This document shows positions 1 to 7,407 of a DNA stretch of 64,000 nucleotides, piece after piece. Each line of letters begins with the position of its first letter. Within the stretch, counting starts at the first letter, position 1. Source of the DNA: Lutimaribacter saemankumensis. Lineage in GTDB: Bacteria > Pseudomonadota > Alphaproteobacteria > Rhodobacterales > Rhodobacteraceae. The DNA is taken from assembly GCF_900100005.1 (NCBI RefSeq), contig NZ_FNEB01000004.1:186001-250000 (forward strand). The letters are read 5' to 3'. The position numbers were made by a program, and so were the translations under genes. The notes beneath the pieces were generated by a model. That model searched no databases. It saw nothing but the letters and a program-made list of their open reading frames with translations, and was not told the DNA's origin.

Positions 1-17
1 TGCGTTATCTTTTGACG

Positions 18-53
18 ATAAGAAAGGGCGGGCTGAATTGTTCAGCCCGCCCT
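18..53 (-). terminator. Intrinsic terminator after the OmpA-family gene
   Basis: A perfect 12-bp inverted repeat (25-36 with 42-53, 5-nt loop) lies 24 nt beyond the OmpA stop codon. Read on the minus strand the stem is followed by a short T-rich run (TTTCTT). It would end transcription of the cpaB-cpaC-ompA unit before any tad genes that lie left of the window. Confidence 0.75.
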
Positions 54-76
54 CCAGTTTGTTGTTTTGATTATTG

Positions 77-733
77 TTATTGATCTGTTGCGAGGTCGGC
101 GCCCTGAATGCCGGACAGGCCGGTGCGGGCGGTCGCGCTCTGGACGTATTCGCGGTAGATGATCTCGGCGTATTTGCCGTCCATCACCGTGGGGTGACGC
201 CCGATAAAGCCGGAAACCTCGGTCACGGTGCGGCGATTGCGGCGCTCGCGCCCTTCGGTCACGACCAGCGGTTGGGTTTCGCCGAAGCTGACCACCGCCT
301 CGAGCCGGTTGCGCGTGATGCCCAGGGTCGAAAGATAACCCACGACGGCCTGCGCGCGGCGCATGCCCAGGCGTTTGTTGTAGGCGTTCGAACCAACCTT
401 GTCGGTATGGCCGTAGACGCGGAACCGCACTTCGGGGAACTGGCGGATCCAATCGGCCTGCCGGCGCAGGATCGCGCGGGCGTTTTCATCCAGTGCCGCC
501 GAGTTGAACTCGAAATTCACCATCGAGGTAACTTCGCGGGCAAATCTCTGCGACAGGCCGACGATATAGCTTTTCTCGCCGTTCTGGATCTGGATGTTGT
601 TCATCGTCGCGTTGCCGAAATCCGCGTCGTTGTGCAGGATGCCGGCCTCGCGCCAGAAGCTGGAGTTCCGCACCATGCTTTCGCTGCAGGCGGTGAGGGC
701 CACAAGGCCGCTGAATGCGATGAGCTTGTACAT
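77..733 (-). CDS. OmpA-family lipoprotein of the Tad pilus locus
   Basis: 218 aa. The N-terminus is a lipoprotein signal ending in LTAC with Cys at residue 16, so an outer-membrane lipid anchor is likely. Residues about 72-165 form an OmpA C-terminal domain that binds peptidoglycan; the GHTDKVGSNAYNKRLGMRRA stretch (108-127) carries the conserved Asp and Arg. In Rhodobacterales tad loci an OmpA-family protein commonly sits between the secretin gene and cpaE/tadZ, and this gene follows cpaC by 15 nt, so it probably anchors the pilus secretin to the wall. An AGGAGA ribosome site precedes ATG 733. The role in pilus assembly is inferred from position. Confidence 0.88.
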   Translation of the reverse strand: MYKLIAFSGLVALTACSESMVRNSSFWREAGILHNDADFGNATMNNIQIQNGEKSYIVGLSQRFAREVTSMVNFEFNSAALDENARAILRRQADWIRQFPEVRFRVYGHTDKVGSNAYNKRLGMRRAQAVVGYLSTLGITRNRLEAVVSFGETQPLVVTEGRERRNRRTVTEVSGFIGRHPTVMDGKYAEIIYREYVQSATARTGLSGIQGADLATDQ

Positions 734-748
734 CTGCCTTGTCTCCTC

Positions 749-2188
749 TTAATCCATCACGTAGCCGTAGGAACCCTTGAAGTCCTGCTTGGCGACTTCG
801 CCGGCCGCACCCTTGAGCTGGCGCTGACCACCGGTACTGTTCTGCACGCGGCCATACAGGAAGAGATCCTTTTCCGACGGCGGCTTGACCCGGTCGGTCG
901 GCAGGCTGAGCGCCTCGCCGCGGGTCGGCGTCACCAGATGCGCGGTGATGATGATCACCAGTTCGGACTGGGAACGCTGGTATTCGGCACTGCGGAACAG
1001 TGCGCCCAACACGGGGATGTCACCCAGCCAGGGCACCTGGCCGTTCAGGTCGCGGAAGTCGTCCTTGAGCAAGCCGGCGATGGCAAAGCTTTCGCCGTCG
1101 CGCAGTTCGACCGTGGTCGAGGTTTCGCGGCGCTTGAACGCGTCGATCTTGAAGGCGTTGAGTTCGAACCCGCGCGTCGGGTCGAGTTCGGACACCGCAG
1201 CTTCGAGTTCGAGGTTGATCAGCTTGTCGTCCAGAACGCGCGGGATGAAGTTCAGTTCGATCCCGAAGGGTTTGAACGCCACGGTCACGCGGCCGTCGCT
1301 CTGGCTGACGGGGACGGGGTATTCGCCACCGGCCAGGAACTTGGCCTCCTGTCCTGACAGCGCGGTCAGGTTGGGTTCGGCCAGTGTGCGGATAACGCCT
1401 TTGCTTTCAAGGGCTTCCAGCAGAACGCCGACTTCGACGGACCCTGCGTTGAAACCAAACAGCATCGCGCCGTTCTGTTCGCTGGTCTGCGGGATGGTGC
1501 CGGCCAGCGAGTTCTGCTGCGACACCGCGTTCGCGGCGGTGTTGGTGCCGCCCGACACGCCCAGGTCGCCGCCGAGCGTGCTGCCGTTCAGGGCCAGCGA
1601 GGCGCTGAGCGACTTGGAAACGTTGCGCTCCATCTCGGCGAAGCGGACCTTGAGCATGACCTGCTGAACGCCGCCGACCGTCATCAGGTTCGACACGCGC
1701 TCGGGTGCGTAGCGTTCCGCCAGTTCCAGCGCGCGCTCCATCTTGGCGGTGCTCGAAACCGTGCCTGACAGAACGATCCCGTCATTGGCGGTGCGCACTT
1801 CGATCTTTTCGCCGGGCATGATCTGGCGGATGCGTTCCTTGAACTCGGAAACATCCGCGGCCACGCGGACATCCACGTTGGTGATCAACTGGCCGTTCGC
1901 GTCAAAGATCGACAGTGTCGTCAGACCGGGCGATTTGCCCAGAACATAGATGGTGCGATCGCTGAGCGACGAGATGTCGGCGATCGACGGGTTGGCGATG
2001 CTGAGTTCGGCGAAAGGAATTTCGCTTTCCACAACGACCGCACGGTTCATGGGAACATTCAGGTCACTTGCGGTACCGCGTTTGACCACGCGGATCGTCT
2101 CTGCCTGGGCTGTGCTGGTCATTGCAAGCGGCATGGCCGCAAGCGCAAAGCCGGTCACAGCCGCCTTCAAAAGCTTCTCGATTTTCAT
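749..2188 (-). CDS. cpaC: Tad pilus secretin CpaC/RcpA
   Basis: 479 aa with a cleavable signal peptide (MKIEKLLKAAVTGFALAA, ending at AQA). An N-terminal pilus-assembly N domain (about 30-105) is followed by a BON-like segment and a secretin domain (about 190-420) with the motif family VPWLGDIPVLGALFRS. It would form the outer-membrane ring through which the Flp pilus passes. The reading frame is open upstream to 2419, but the signal peptide and GAGGCAGG ribosome site fix the start at ATG 2188. It lies between cpaB and the OmpA gene, as in other alphaproteobacterial tad loci. Confidence 0.93.
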   Translation of the reverse strand: MKIEKLLKAAVTGFALAAMPLAMTSTAQAETIRVVKRGTASDLNVPMNRAVVVESEIPFAELSIANPSIADISSLSDRTIYVLGKSPGLTTLSIFDANGQLITNVDVRVAADVSEFKERIRQIMPGEKIEVRTANDGIVLSGTVSSTAKMERALELAERYAPERVSNLMTVGGVQQVMLKVRFAEMERNVSKSLSASLALNGSTLGGDLGVSGGTNTAANAVSQQNSLAGTIPQTSEQNGAMLFGFNAGSVEVGVLLEALESKGVIRTLAEPNLTALSGQEAKFLAGGEYPVPVSQSDGRVTVAFKPFGIELNFIPRVLDDKLINLELEAAVSELDPTRGFELNAFKIDAFKRRETSTTVELRDGESFAIAGLLKDDFRDLNGQVPWLGDIPVLGALFRSAEYQRSQSELVIIITAHLVTPTRGEALSLPTDRVKPPSEKDLFLYGRVQNSTGGQRQLKGAAGEVAKQDFKGSYGYVMD

Positions 2189-2387
2189 GTGACCTGCCTC
2201 TCCGATCACGCTGCATTTATGTGGCCGTTTCGACCTTATTGCTGTCGACCATGCACGAATTGCAGTTTTTTTGCAAGAATCAAGCTGTTCCGTTCGGAAA
2301 CTCATGTGGATATGTGGCAACAGCCTAAAGGAGAGCGGGCGACCGGTTGCCCGATCGCCCGCTCTGCACGCATCTATTACAGGCCGA
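2189..2387 (-). other. cpaB-cpaC spacer with a strong hairpin
   Basis: The 199-nt spacer between two genes that should be co-expressed holds a perfect 10-bp inverted repeat (2333-2342 with 2355-2364, 12-nt loop) about 24 nt after the cpaB stop. The minus-strand sequence after the stem is only weakly T-rich (CTCCTTT). It may be a leaky terminator, an mRNA-stabilising stem or a processing site that sets the ratio of CpaB to CpaC. I see no further gene in it. Confidence 0.5.
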
Positions 2388-3257
2388 TCAGTTGGTGCAG
2401 GGGATCGGAAGCTCGACAACCTCTGCGCCCCGACGGGTGCGGATTGTGCAGACCTCTTCCTTCTTTTCTTCCTCTACAACGGGGGCCGCTGCCAGTCCAA
2501 GCAGCTTTGCCTGGTCGATTTCGATCGCTTCGCTGATCGTGTCGTCGTTGGTGCCGACAAGCGCCAGTGACAGGCGGCCGGTCGTCTGTGCCAATGCCAG
2601 GCTCGCAACCTGTTCGGGGCGGACGGCCACCGTGACGGTGCGCGCGATGGTGGCACCGGTCGTTTCGCTGTTGGCCGACTGGTCGATCGCGATGACGTTG
2701 ACCGCCGTTTCGATCAGTTTGGTCACTTCGCTGCGGCTTTCGCTGTTGCGCGCGGCGCCGGGACGCTGGACCTCGCCGGTCCAGTAGACATCGACACGGT
2801 GGCCGGGCATCAGAAAGCCGGACACGCCGCTTGCGACATCGACCTTGATGGCAAAGGCGCGCATACCGCGCTCCAGCCGCGAGGTGATGCCGGCATCCTG
2901 ACCGGGTTCGGTCACTTTCAGCGCCATGATCGCCTCGTCCTTTTCCATGCTCCGCACGACGGTGCGCAGTTCGTCGGAATTGGCCGGGAACAGCTCTTCT
3001 TCCTTGATGAAGGCGCCTTCGGGGATGGCGTCTTCGGGCCAGCGGACCTGGCGCACGTCTTCGCGCGTCAGTTGCTCACCGTATTTCAGTTGTCGTTCTG
3101 CCACGAAGACGGGGATGGTCTTGACCATCTGTTCCTTCACGGCATTCGCGGCGGCCAGTTTTGCCTGGTAGCTCGCGATGTAATTCTTGGCCATGTAGAC
3201 CGCGAAACCGGCAAGTGCGAGGCCGGCGATCAAGACCAAACCAAAGACTACCCGCAT
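2388..3257 (-). CDS. cpaB: Flp pilus assembly protein CpaB/RcpC
   Basis: 289 aa. One N-terminal membrane segment (residues about 3-22) anchors a periplasmic protein. A SAF domain (about 57-120, with PVFVAERQLKYGEQLTREDV) is followed by the CpaB/RcpC domain (about 130-250). CpaB proteins are periplasmic Tad components thought to support or gate the CpaC secretin. It lies between the flp pilin genes and cpaC on the same strand. The C-terminus is an acidic tail with two Cys residues (CTIRTRR...PIPCTN), which could form a disulfide. Confidence 0.93.
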   Translation of the reverse strand: MRVVFGLVLIAGLALAGFAVYMAKNYIASYQAKLAAANAVKEQMVKTIPVFVAERQLKYGEQLTREDVRQVRWPEDAIPEGAFIKEEELFPANSDELRTVVRSMEKDEAIMALKVTEPGQDAGITSRLERGMRAFAIKVDVASGVSGFLMPGHRVDVYWTGEVQRPGAARNSESRSEVTKLIETAVNVIAIDQSANSETTGATIARTVTVAVRPEQVASLALAQTTGRLSLALVGTNDDTISEAIEIDQAKLLGLAAAPVVEEEKKEEVCTIRTRRGAEVVELPIPCTN

Positions 3258-3366
3258 GTTGTTTCCTCATTTGTTTTGGCATGGCACAGACGTATCTGCG
3301 ATGCCTGATTTCGCTTTGCGCCCGAAGGGCCAGCGGTTGCCGTTCACTGCCTCAAGGGGTGGAACA

Positions 3367-3388
3367 GCCCCGGCCGTGGGGCCGGGGC
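3367..3388 (-). terminator. GC-rich hairpin after the first flp gene
   Basis: A perfect 9-bp inverted repeat (GCCCCGGCC, 4-nt loop) begins 19 nt after the flp stop codon. There is no clear U-tract on the minus strand, so it may act as a partial terminator or an RNA-stabilising end that lets pilin mRNA accumulate above downstream cpaB mRNA. Confidence 0.5.
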
Positions 3389-3406
3389 GTCCATTGTCGT
3401 ACCGGT

Positions 3407-3586
3407 TTACTGGCCGATCTCGCTGGCGATATTCGCCGCTGCATCTGCGGACAGAAGCTCGGTCTGGTCCTCGATGCCGATATAGGCGATGGTTGCCAGG
3501 CCGACGACAGCCGCGGTCAGGACGACCCAGTCAACAGTGACGGCGCCGCTCTCGTCGCGCAGGAACCGCTTAGCAAGTTTCAACAT
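3407..3586 (-). CDS. flp: Flp-type IVb pilin, divergent copy
   Basis: 59 aa from ATG 3586; a GTG lies one codon upstream, but GGAGGG is correctly spaced only for the ATG. A short basic leader (MLKLAKRFLRDESG) ends at the prepilin-peptidase Gly and is followed by a hydrophobic helix, so the mature pilin is about 44 residues. The region after Gly reads AVTVDWVVLTAAVVG: the usual Glu-Tyr of Flp pilins (G/xxxxEY) is Asp-Trp here. It differs at many positions from the two identical copies upstream. Together with cpaB and cpaC, Flp pilins build the Tad pilus used for surface attachment. Confidence 0.92.
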   Translation of the reverse strand: MLKLAKRFLRDESGAVTVDWVVLTAAVVGLATIAYIGIEDQTELLSADAAANIASEIGQ

Positions 3587-3688
3587 CACACCCTCCGTGG
3601 GATTAAACTATCAACGCGCCCTGAAATCGTCGTGCTGTCGGTTCTCTCTCCTCGTGCATCGATTCAGGTTGCATATTGAGTGACATGC

Positions 3689-3696
3689 GATTTGGG
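3689..3696 (-). promoter_or_regulatory. Shared octamer CCCAAATC upstream of flp copy 1
   Basis: On the minus strand CCCAAATC occurs about 100 nt before the start of this pilin gene. The same octamer lies 120-126 nt before each of the other two flp genes. It is a candidate activator or promoter element; no function is shown. Confidence 0.35.
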
Positions 3697-3756
3697 CAGA
3701 AATTTGGTTCTGACGGATCGAAATACGGGTAAACACAAGGCTTTTCGCGGGTAAGA

Positions 3757-3791
3757 AAGAAAAGGGACCACCTGCTTTTGCAGGCGGCCCC
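3757..3791 (-). terminator. flp: Intrinsic terminator after flp copy 2
   Basis: On the minus strand a 12-bp stem (two G-T pairs, tetraloop AAAA) at 3764-3791 is followed by TTTTCTTTC. This is a classical intrinsic terminator, so flp copy 2 is probably a one-gene transcript. Confidence 0.85.
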
Positions 3792-3832
3792 TCTCGAATT
3801 CCGTCAGGTGTGGCGCAATGCGCCAGCCACCA

Positions 3833-4012
3833 TTACTGACCGATTTCGCCTGCGATGTTGCCTGCGGCATCAGCTGCCAGCAGTTCGGTCTGGTCTTCGA
3901 TGGCGCCATAGGCCACGATTGCCAGGCCAACCACGGCTGCGGTCAGCACGACCCAGTCCACCGTCACGGCGCCGTCTTCGTCTTTGCGGAAGTTCTTGAA
4001 GAATTTAATCAT
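3833..4012 (-). CDS. flp: Flp-type IVb pilin, duplicate copy A
   Basis: 59 aa, MIKFFKNFRKDEDG leader then AVTVDWVVLTAAVVGLAIVA and a short polar tail ending EIGQ. The start is set at ATG 4012 by GGAGGG seven nt upstream; an in-frame upstream Met is not preceded by a site. The protein is identical to that of copy B, and the two genes differ at only two of 180 bases, with identity continuing into the ribosome site. This points to a recent tandem duplication. Its own terminator and upstream octamer suggest separate transcription. Confidence 0.93.
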   Translation of the reverse strand: MIKFFKNFRKDEDGAVTVDWVVLTAAVVGLAIVAYGAIEDQTELLAADAAGNIAGEIGQ

Positions 4013-4133
4013 TTTGTATCCCTCCAAAGGATCAGTTACTCAGGTTGCCCACCGCACCTTTATGGACCAGCCCCTTTTCCCTCTGGGCAGGCCCGGTACG
4101 GCATGGAACCGTTATCCAAGCTAAATGCGGCAC

Positions 4134-4141
4134 GATTTGGG
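4134..4141 (-). promoter_or_regulatory. Shared octamer CCCAAATC upstream of flp copy A
   Basis: The octamer lies about 122 nt before ATG 4012. Here and before copy B the match extends further: CCCAAATC, R, TGCC, two variable bases, ATT, then CTTGG and TAA at equal spacing. The extended match may simply reflect duplication of the whole promoter-gene unit. Confidence 0.4.
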
Positions 4142-4251
4142 TGTGGCGAGCGTGAAGAAAGGCAATTTGGGGGCCTTTTCAGGGTATCTTGCCAAAACTC
4201 GGTCACAATTCGGCAGATCGTGTTTTTCCTCTAAGTAATTGCACAAACAAA

Positions 4252-4286
4252 GAAAAAGGGCCGTTCGCGATACGAACGACCCTTTT
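4252..4286 (-). terminator. flp: Intrinsic terminator after flp copy B
   Basis: Minus strand: a 10-bp stem (GGGTCGTTCG with its partner at 4258-4282, one G-T pair) flanked by A-run and T-run arms, followed by TTTTTCT. It is unrelated in sequence to the terminator of copy A although the coding regions are nearly identical. Confidence 0.85.
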
Positions 4287-4328
4287 CTGTCAAGCCGCTC
4301 ACCCCCGCAAGGAGGTGGCGATCGGTCA

Positions 4329-4508
4329 TTACTGACCGATTTCGCCTGCGATGTTGCCTGCGGCGTCAGCTGCCAGCAGTTCGGTCTGGTCTTCGATGGC
4401 GCCATAGGCCACGATTGCCAGGCCAACCACGGCTGCGGTCAGCACGACCCAGTCCACCGTCACGGCGCCGTCTTCGTCTTTGCGGAAGTTCTTGAAGAAT
4501 TTGATCAT
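4329..4508 (-). CDS. flp: Flp-type IVb pilin, duplicate copy B
   Basis: 59 aa, protein identical to copy A. ATG 4508 is preceded by GGAGGG at the same distance as in copy A. The two nucleotide changes are one in the fifth codon-sized block near the start (AAA/ATC context) and one silent change near the 3' end. Keeping identical proteins with different promoters and terminators suggests a dosage benefit or recent gene conversion. The Asp-Trp in place of the canonical Glu-Tyr is conserved in all three copies. Confidence 0.93.
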   Translation of the reverse strand: MIKFFKNFRKDEDGAVTVDWVVLTAAVVGLAIVAYGAIEDQTELLAADAAGNIAGEIGQ

Positions 4509-4858
4509 GGTTCGTCCCTCCAAAGGATCAGGTTGCTCAGGTTCATTACCGAGCCGGTAATTTGATGGGCGCTACTCTCAACTGGCCCATCGCCGTCTTG
4601 GTATGGCGACAATTAGCCAAGGGAATCGGGCATGATTTGGGCGGCATTCGCACCATTTTGGAAACGTGCGAGGTTTGGGTGGGGAATTTTTCTAATTATA
4701 TGATTTGAAAGGGAAAAATAATTTTCGGGAACCTTTCCGATCCCATCCTCATGCCGTTTATGCAACGGTTTGCCGCCGAAGCGCACGGCGCAAACTGGCT
4801 TTTTGCACCTGATTCTGCCTATGATTCTGTAACGAGCAGTAAAAAGGCGGCAGAAAAA
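4509..4858. other. Divergent intergenic region, flp copy B / lytic transglycosylase
   Basis: The 350-nt region holds no gene I can support. It contains the flp-type upstream element (octamer at 4634-4641) and a strongly AT-rich block at about 4685-4725, unlike the rest of the window, which probably holds promoter elements for one or both divergent genes. An open frame runs through 4751-4858 into the transglycosylase but lacks a ribosome site and a signal-peptide start. Confidence 0.5.
4634..4641 (-). promoter_or_regulatory. Shared octamer CCCAAATC upstream of flp copy B
   Basis: The octamer lies about 126 nt before ATG 4508, with the same extended context (TGCC, ATT, CTTGG, TAA) as upstream of copy A. 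Confidence 0.4.
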
Positions 4859-5662
4859 ATGTACCGCGCGTGGATTCTGGCTGGCATGATGGCCCTTGCC
4901 GGGGCTGGCGGCGTTCTCGCCGAGGCGCCGAAGCCTTTTCCCGATTTCACTTTCAAACGGATCGCGCCCCCCAAGAAGGGTGAGCGGCCAACCCTGCCGC
5001 AGATCGAGCCGCAGGCTGCGCCGGCGGTCGAGGCCGCTGCCCCCGCGCCCGATCCCACCACGCCCGCAGACGCGCGGTATGGCTGGTTCTGGGACGTGAT
5101 TTCACCCGGGAACGAGGATGTCGGTCCCGCCCGATTGGAGCCGGCCCTGACAAAGCTGTCCAATCCTCCCGACGGGCAGGGGGTTGCGGCACCGCGGCTG
5201 AGCGACCTGTTGCGCATCGCGCGTGAACAAAAAGCGCCGCTTTTGCTGAACACCGTGGGCACCGGCGTGTCGCCGGCGCTGGCCCTGGCGGTCATCTCTG
5301 TCGAATCCGGCGGCCGCGCCGATGCCGTCAGCGGTGCCGGTGCGCAAGGGCTGATGCAACTGATCCCGGCCACGGCCGAACGCTTCGGCGTCGTCGACAG
5401 CCTCGACCCGGATCAGAACATCAAGGGTGGCGTTGCCTATCTCGACTGGCTGCTCAAGGAGTTCCAGGGCGATGCGATCCTGGCGCTTGCGGCCTATAAC
5501 GCGGGCGAGAACGCCGTGAAAAAGCACGCAGGCGTGCCGCCCTATGCCGAAACCCGCGACTATGTGCCCAAGGTACTGGCTGCCTTTGCCGTGGCGCGGG
5601 CCCTGTGCAAGACGCCGCCCGAATTGATCTCGGATGGCTGCGTCTTCAATCTTGGATCATGA
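4859..5662 (+). CDS. Periplasmic lytic transglycosylase (SLT domain)
   Basis: 267 aa. The start at ATG 4859 gives a clear signal peptide (MYRAWILAGMMALAGAGGVLA); the open frame begins earlier without one. A Pro/Ala-rich linker (about 40-75) leads to a C-terminal transglycosylase domain (about 130-255) with the catalytic Glu in AVISVESGG, the AQGLMQLIPATAERFGV motif and LALAAYNAGENAV. Such enzymes cut peptidoglycan glycan strands to 1,6-anhydro products. It is divergent from the flp genes; a role in making room for the Tad machine is possible but unproven. The only two Cys residues lie near the C-terminus. Confidence 0.9.
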   Translation: MYRAWILAGMMALAGAGGVLAEAPKPFPDFTFKRIAPPKKGERPTLPQIEPQAAPAVEAAAPAPDPTTPADARYGWFWDVISPGNEDVGPARLEPALTKLSNPPDGQGVAAPRLSDLLRIAREQKAPLLLNTVGTGVSPALALAVISVESGGRADAVSGAGAQGLMQLIPATAERFGVVDSLDPDQNIKGGVAYLDWLLKEFQGDAILALAAYNAGENAVKKHAGVPPYAETRDYVPKVLAAFAVARALCKTPPELISDGCVFNLGS

Positions 5663-5663
5663 A

Positions 5664-5689
5664 AAAGGGCCGCGCGACGGCGGCCCTTT
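5664..5689. terminator. Bidirectional terminator between transglycosylase and scoB
   Basis: A 10-bp stem AAAGGGCCGC / GCGGCCCTTT with a 6-nt loop lies between two convergent stop codons. A T-rich run follows on the plus strand, and the A-run before the stem serves as a T-run on the minus strand. Confidence 0.85.
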
Positions 5690-5710
5690 CGGTTTCTTGT
5701 GCGGGACCGA

Positions 5711-6337
5711 TCAGACGATCGTCGCGTCGGTCGCGGCAATCAGGTCTTCGCGGGTGACGCCGGGGGCGGTTTCCACGATGTGCAGGCCCTTGTGGGTCAC
5801 GTCCAGAACGCCAAGGTTGGTGATGATGCGATCGACCACGGCCTTGCCGGTCAGCGGCAGGGTGCAATCCTTCAGAACCTTGGACTCACCCGCCTTGTTG
5901 GTGTGATCCATCACGACGACGACCCGGCCGACACCGGCCACGAGGTCCATCGCACCGCCCATGCCCTTGACCAGCTTGCCGGGGATCATCCAGTTGGCCA
6001 GATCGCCCTTTTCGCTGACCTCCATCGCTCCGAGGATCGCCATCGCGATTTTGCCGCCACGGATCATGCCAAAGCTGGTGGCGCTGTCGAAATAGACCGA
6101 GTGCGGCAATTCGGTGATCGTCTGCTTGCCGGCATTGATCAGGTCGGGATCCTCGTCCCCTTCGTAAGGGAAGGGGCCCATGCCCAGCATGCCGTTTTCC
6201 GATTGCAGGGTCACTTCGACGCCTTCGGGGATGTAGTTCGACACAAGGGTCGGAATCCCGATCCCCAGGTTCACGTACATCCCGTCTTCCAGTTCCTGTG
6301 CCGCGCGGGCGGCCATTTCGTTTCTGTCCCAAGGCAT
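5711..6337 (-). CDS. scoB: 3-oxoacid CoA-transferase subunit B
   Basis: 208 aa. The SENGMLGMG motif carries the catalytic Glu (E47) that forms the CoA thioester; [16 protein letters not shown] and the [11 protein letters not shown] segment are typical of the beta subunit of succinyl-CoA:3-ketoacid transferases. With ScoA it activates acetoacetate to acetoacetyl-CoA. The frame is open to 6637, but GAGGGG places the start at ATG 6337. It is the last gene of a three-gene unit, 17 nt after the LOV gene. An AtoDA-type substrate preference cannot be excluded. Confidence 0.92.
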   Translation of the reverse strand: MPWDRNEMAARAAQELEDGMYVNLGIGIPTLVSNYIPEGVEVTLQSENGMLGMGPFPYEGDEDPDLINAGKQTITELPHSVYFDSATSFGMIRGGKIAMAILGAMEVSEKGDLANWMIPGKLVKGMGGAMDLVAGVGRVVVVMDHTNKAGESKVLKDCTLPLTGKAVVDRIITNLGVLDVTHKGLHIVETAPGVTREDLIAATDATIV

Positions 6338-6354
6338 TTCGACTTCTTCCCCTC

Positions 6355-7389
6355 TTACTGGTCCGTAAAGCCCACCGGCACATCGATCATGATCACGGTG
6401 CCGGCGGCCCCGCGGGCCACGTTTATCGTTGCGTCCAGTCCTTCGAGCAGCTGCGAGATCAGCCGCCCGCCCATGGTTGCGCCATTGGGCCAGTCGATCG
6501 ACGGGGGCAAGCCCACGCCATCGTCCGACACCATGATCCTGAGCCCACCTGCGGCGAGCTCGGTCACGCGCAATTCGACGTAACCCTGCTGCATCCCCTG
6601 GAATGCATGCTGGAACGCGTTCGTCAGAACCTCGCACATCACCAGGCCGATGCGCGTGGCGGTTTCCAGGTTGACCGAAATCGGTTCAACAAACTGGTTG
6701 AAACGGATGCCGACCCGGCCTTCGTGGAACGAGATCGCGTTCGCGATCCGGCTGAGCAGGCTTCCAAGGTCGATGAAACCGTCGTTGACCCTGCGATCCG
6801 AGAGCTTCATCTCTTCATAGACAAGCTGCAGACATTCCAGGCGGCGCGGCAGCGCCTCGGCCTCATGCGTCAGGCCCTTCGCGTCTTCGGCGCCGCTCAG
6901 CGTTCGCAGGCTGCCCAGGATAAGGGCCAGGTCTTTTTCGACGCGGCTGACGACGATTTCGAGATCGCGGATCTCGATCTGGTTGTCGGATGCGCGGTCG
7001 CCTGGCATCAGCGCCTTCTGGATACCCAGGAAATAGATCGGCACGCCCTGGTCGTTCTTGATCGGCGCAATTATGAGCCGGTTCTGGAACGGGGTGCCGT
7101 CTGAGCGGTAGTTGAGAATATCGACAGACACGTCGCGGGCTTTTGCGATCGCGTCGCGGATCTGATCGACGTCGCGCTTGTCCGTCCGGTCCCCTTGCAG
7201 GAAACGGCAGTTGCGCCCGATGACCGACGACCGGTTGTAGCCGGTCGTCCGCTCGAACGCGTCGTTGACATAGATGATCGGGTTATCTTCCAGTGCCGGA
7301 TTGGTGATTACCATGGCGATGCTGAGCCGCGAAAACCCGATCAGCACATCGCTGTCACCGAGCACCATATCCAGTTCTTCGTCGTGCAC
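6355..7389 (-). CDS. LOV-domain blue-light receptor of the histidine kinase type, phospho-acceptor His apparently missing
   Basis: 344 aa, no membrane segment. Residues 15-127 form a complete LOV domain: GRNCRFLQG (58-66) with the photo-adduct Cys61, QNRLIIAPI (102-110) and the flavin-contacting Gln124 in FLGIQ. Residues about 138-215 resemble the HisKA_2 dimerisation domain, but where that family has HRVKNNL this protein reads SRVEKDL, so Ser148 sits at the phospho-acceptor position. The ATPase domain (about 240-342) keeps the N-box (E253, N257, H261), DDGVGLPP and a GGRLI G2 box. It lies between scoA and scoB with 18- and 17-nt gaps, so it should be co-transcribed with them. Photochemistry looks intact; the output is uncertain. 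Confidence 0.88.
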   Translation of the reverse strand: MHDEELDMVLGDSDVLIGFSRLSIAMVITNPALEDNPIIYVNDAFERTTGYNRSSVIGRNCRFLQGDRTDKRDVDQIRDAIAKARDVSVDILNYRSDGTPFQNRLIIAPIKNDQGVPIYFLGIQKALMPGDRASDNQIEIRDLEIVVSRVEKDLALILGSLRTLSGAEDAKGLTHEAEALPRRLECLQLVYEEMKLSDRRVNDGFIDLGSLLSRIANAISFHEGRVGIRFNQFVEPISVNLETATRIGLVMCEVLTNAFQHAFQGMQQGYVELRVTELAAGGLRIMVSDDGVGLPPSIDWPNGATMGGRLISQLLEGLDATINVARGAAGTVIMIDVPVGFTDQ

Positions 7390-7407
7390 CGAAGGAGCTC
7401 CCCGTTG

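Noticed and set aside
74-1357. Long antisense frame across the OmpA and cpaC genes
   Set aside because: Composition is that of a shadow of two well-supported genes; no motifs and no start signal.
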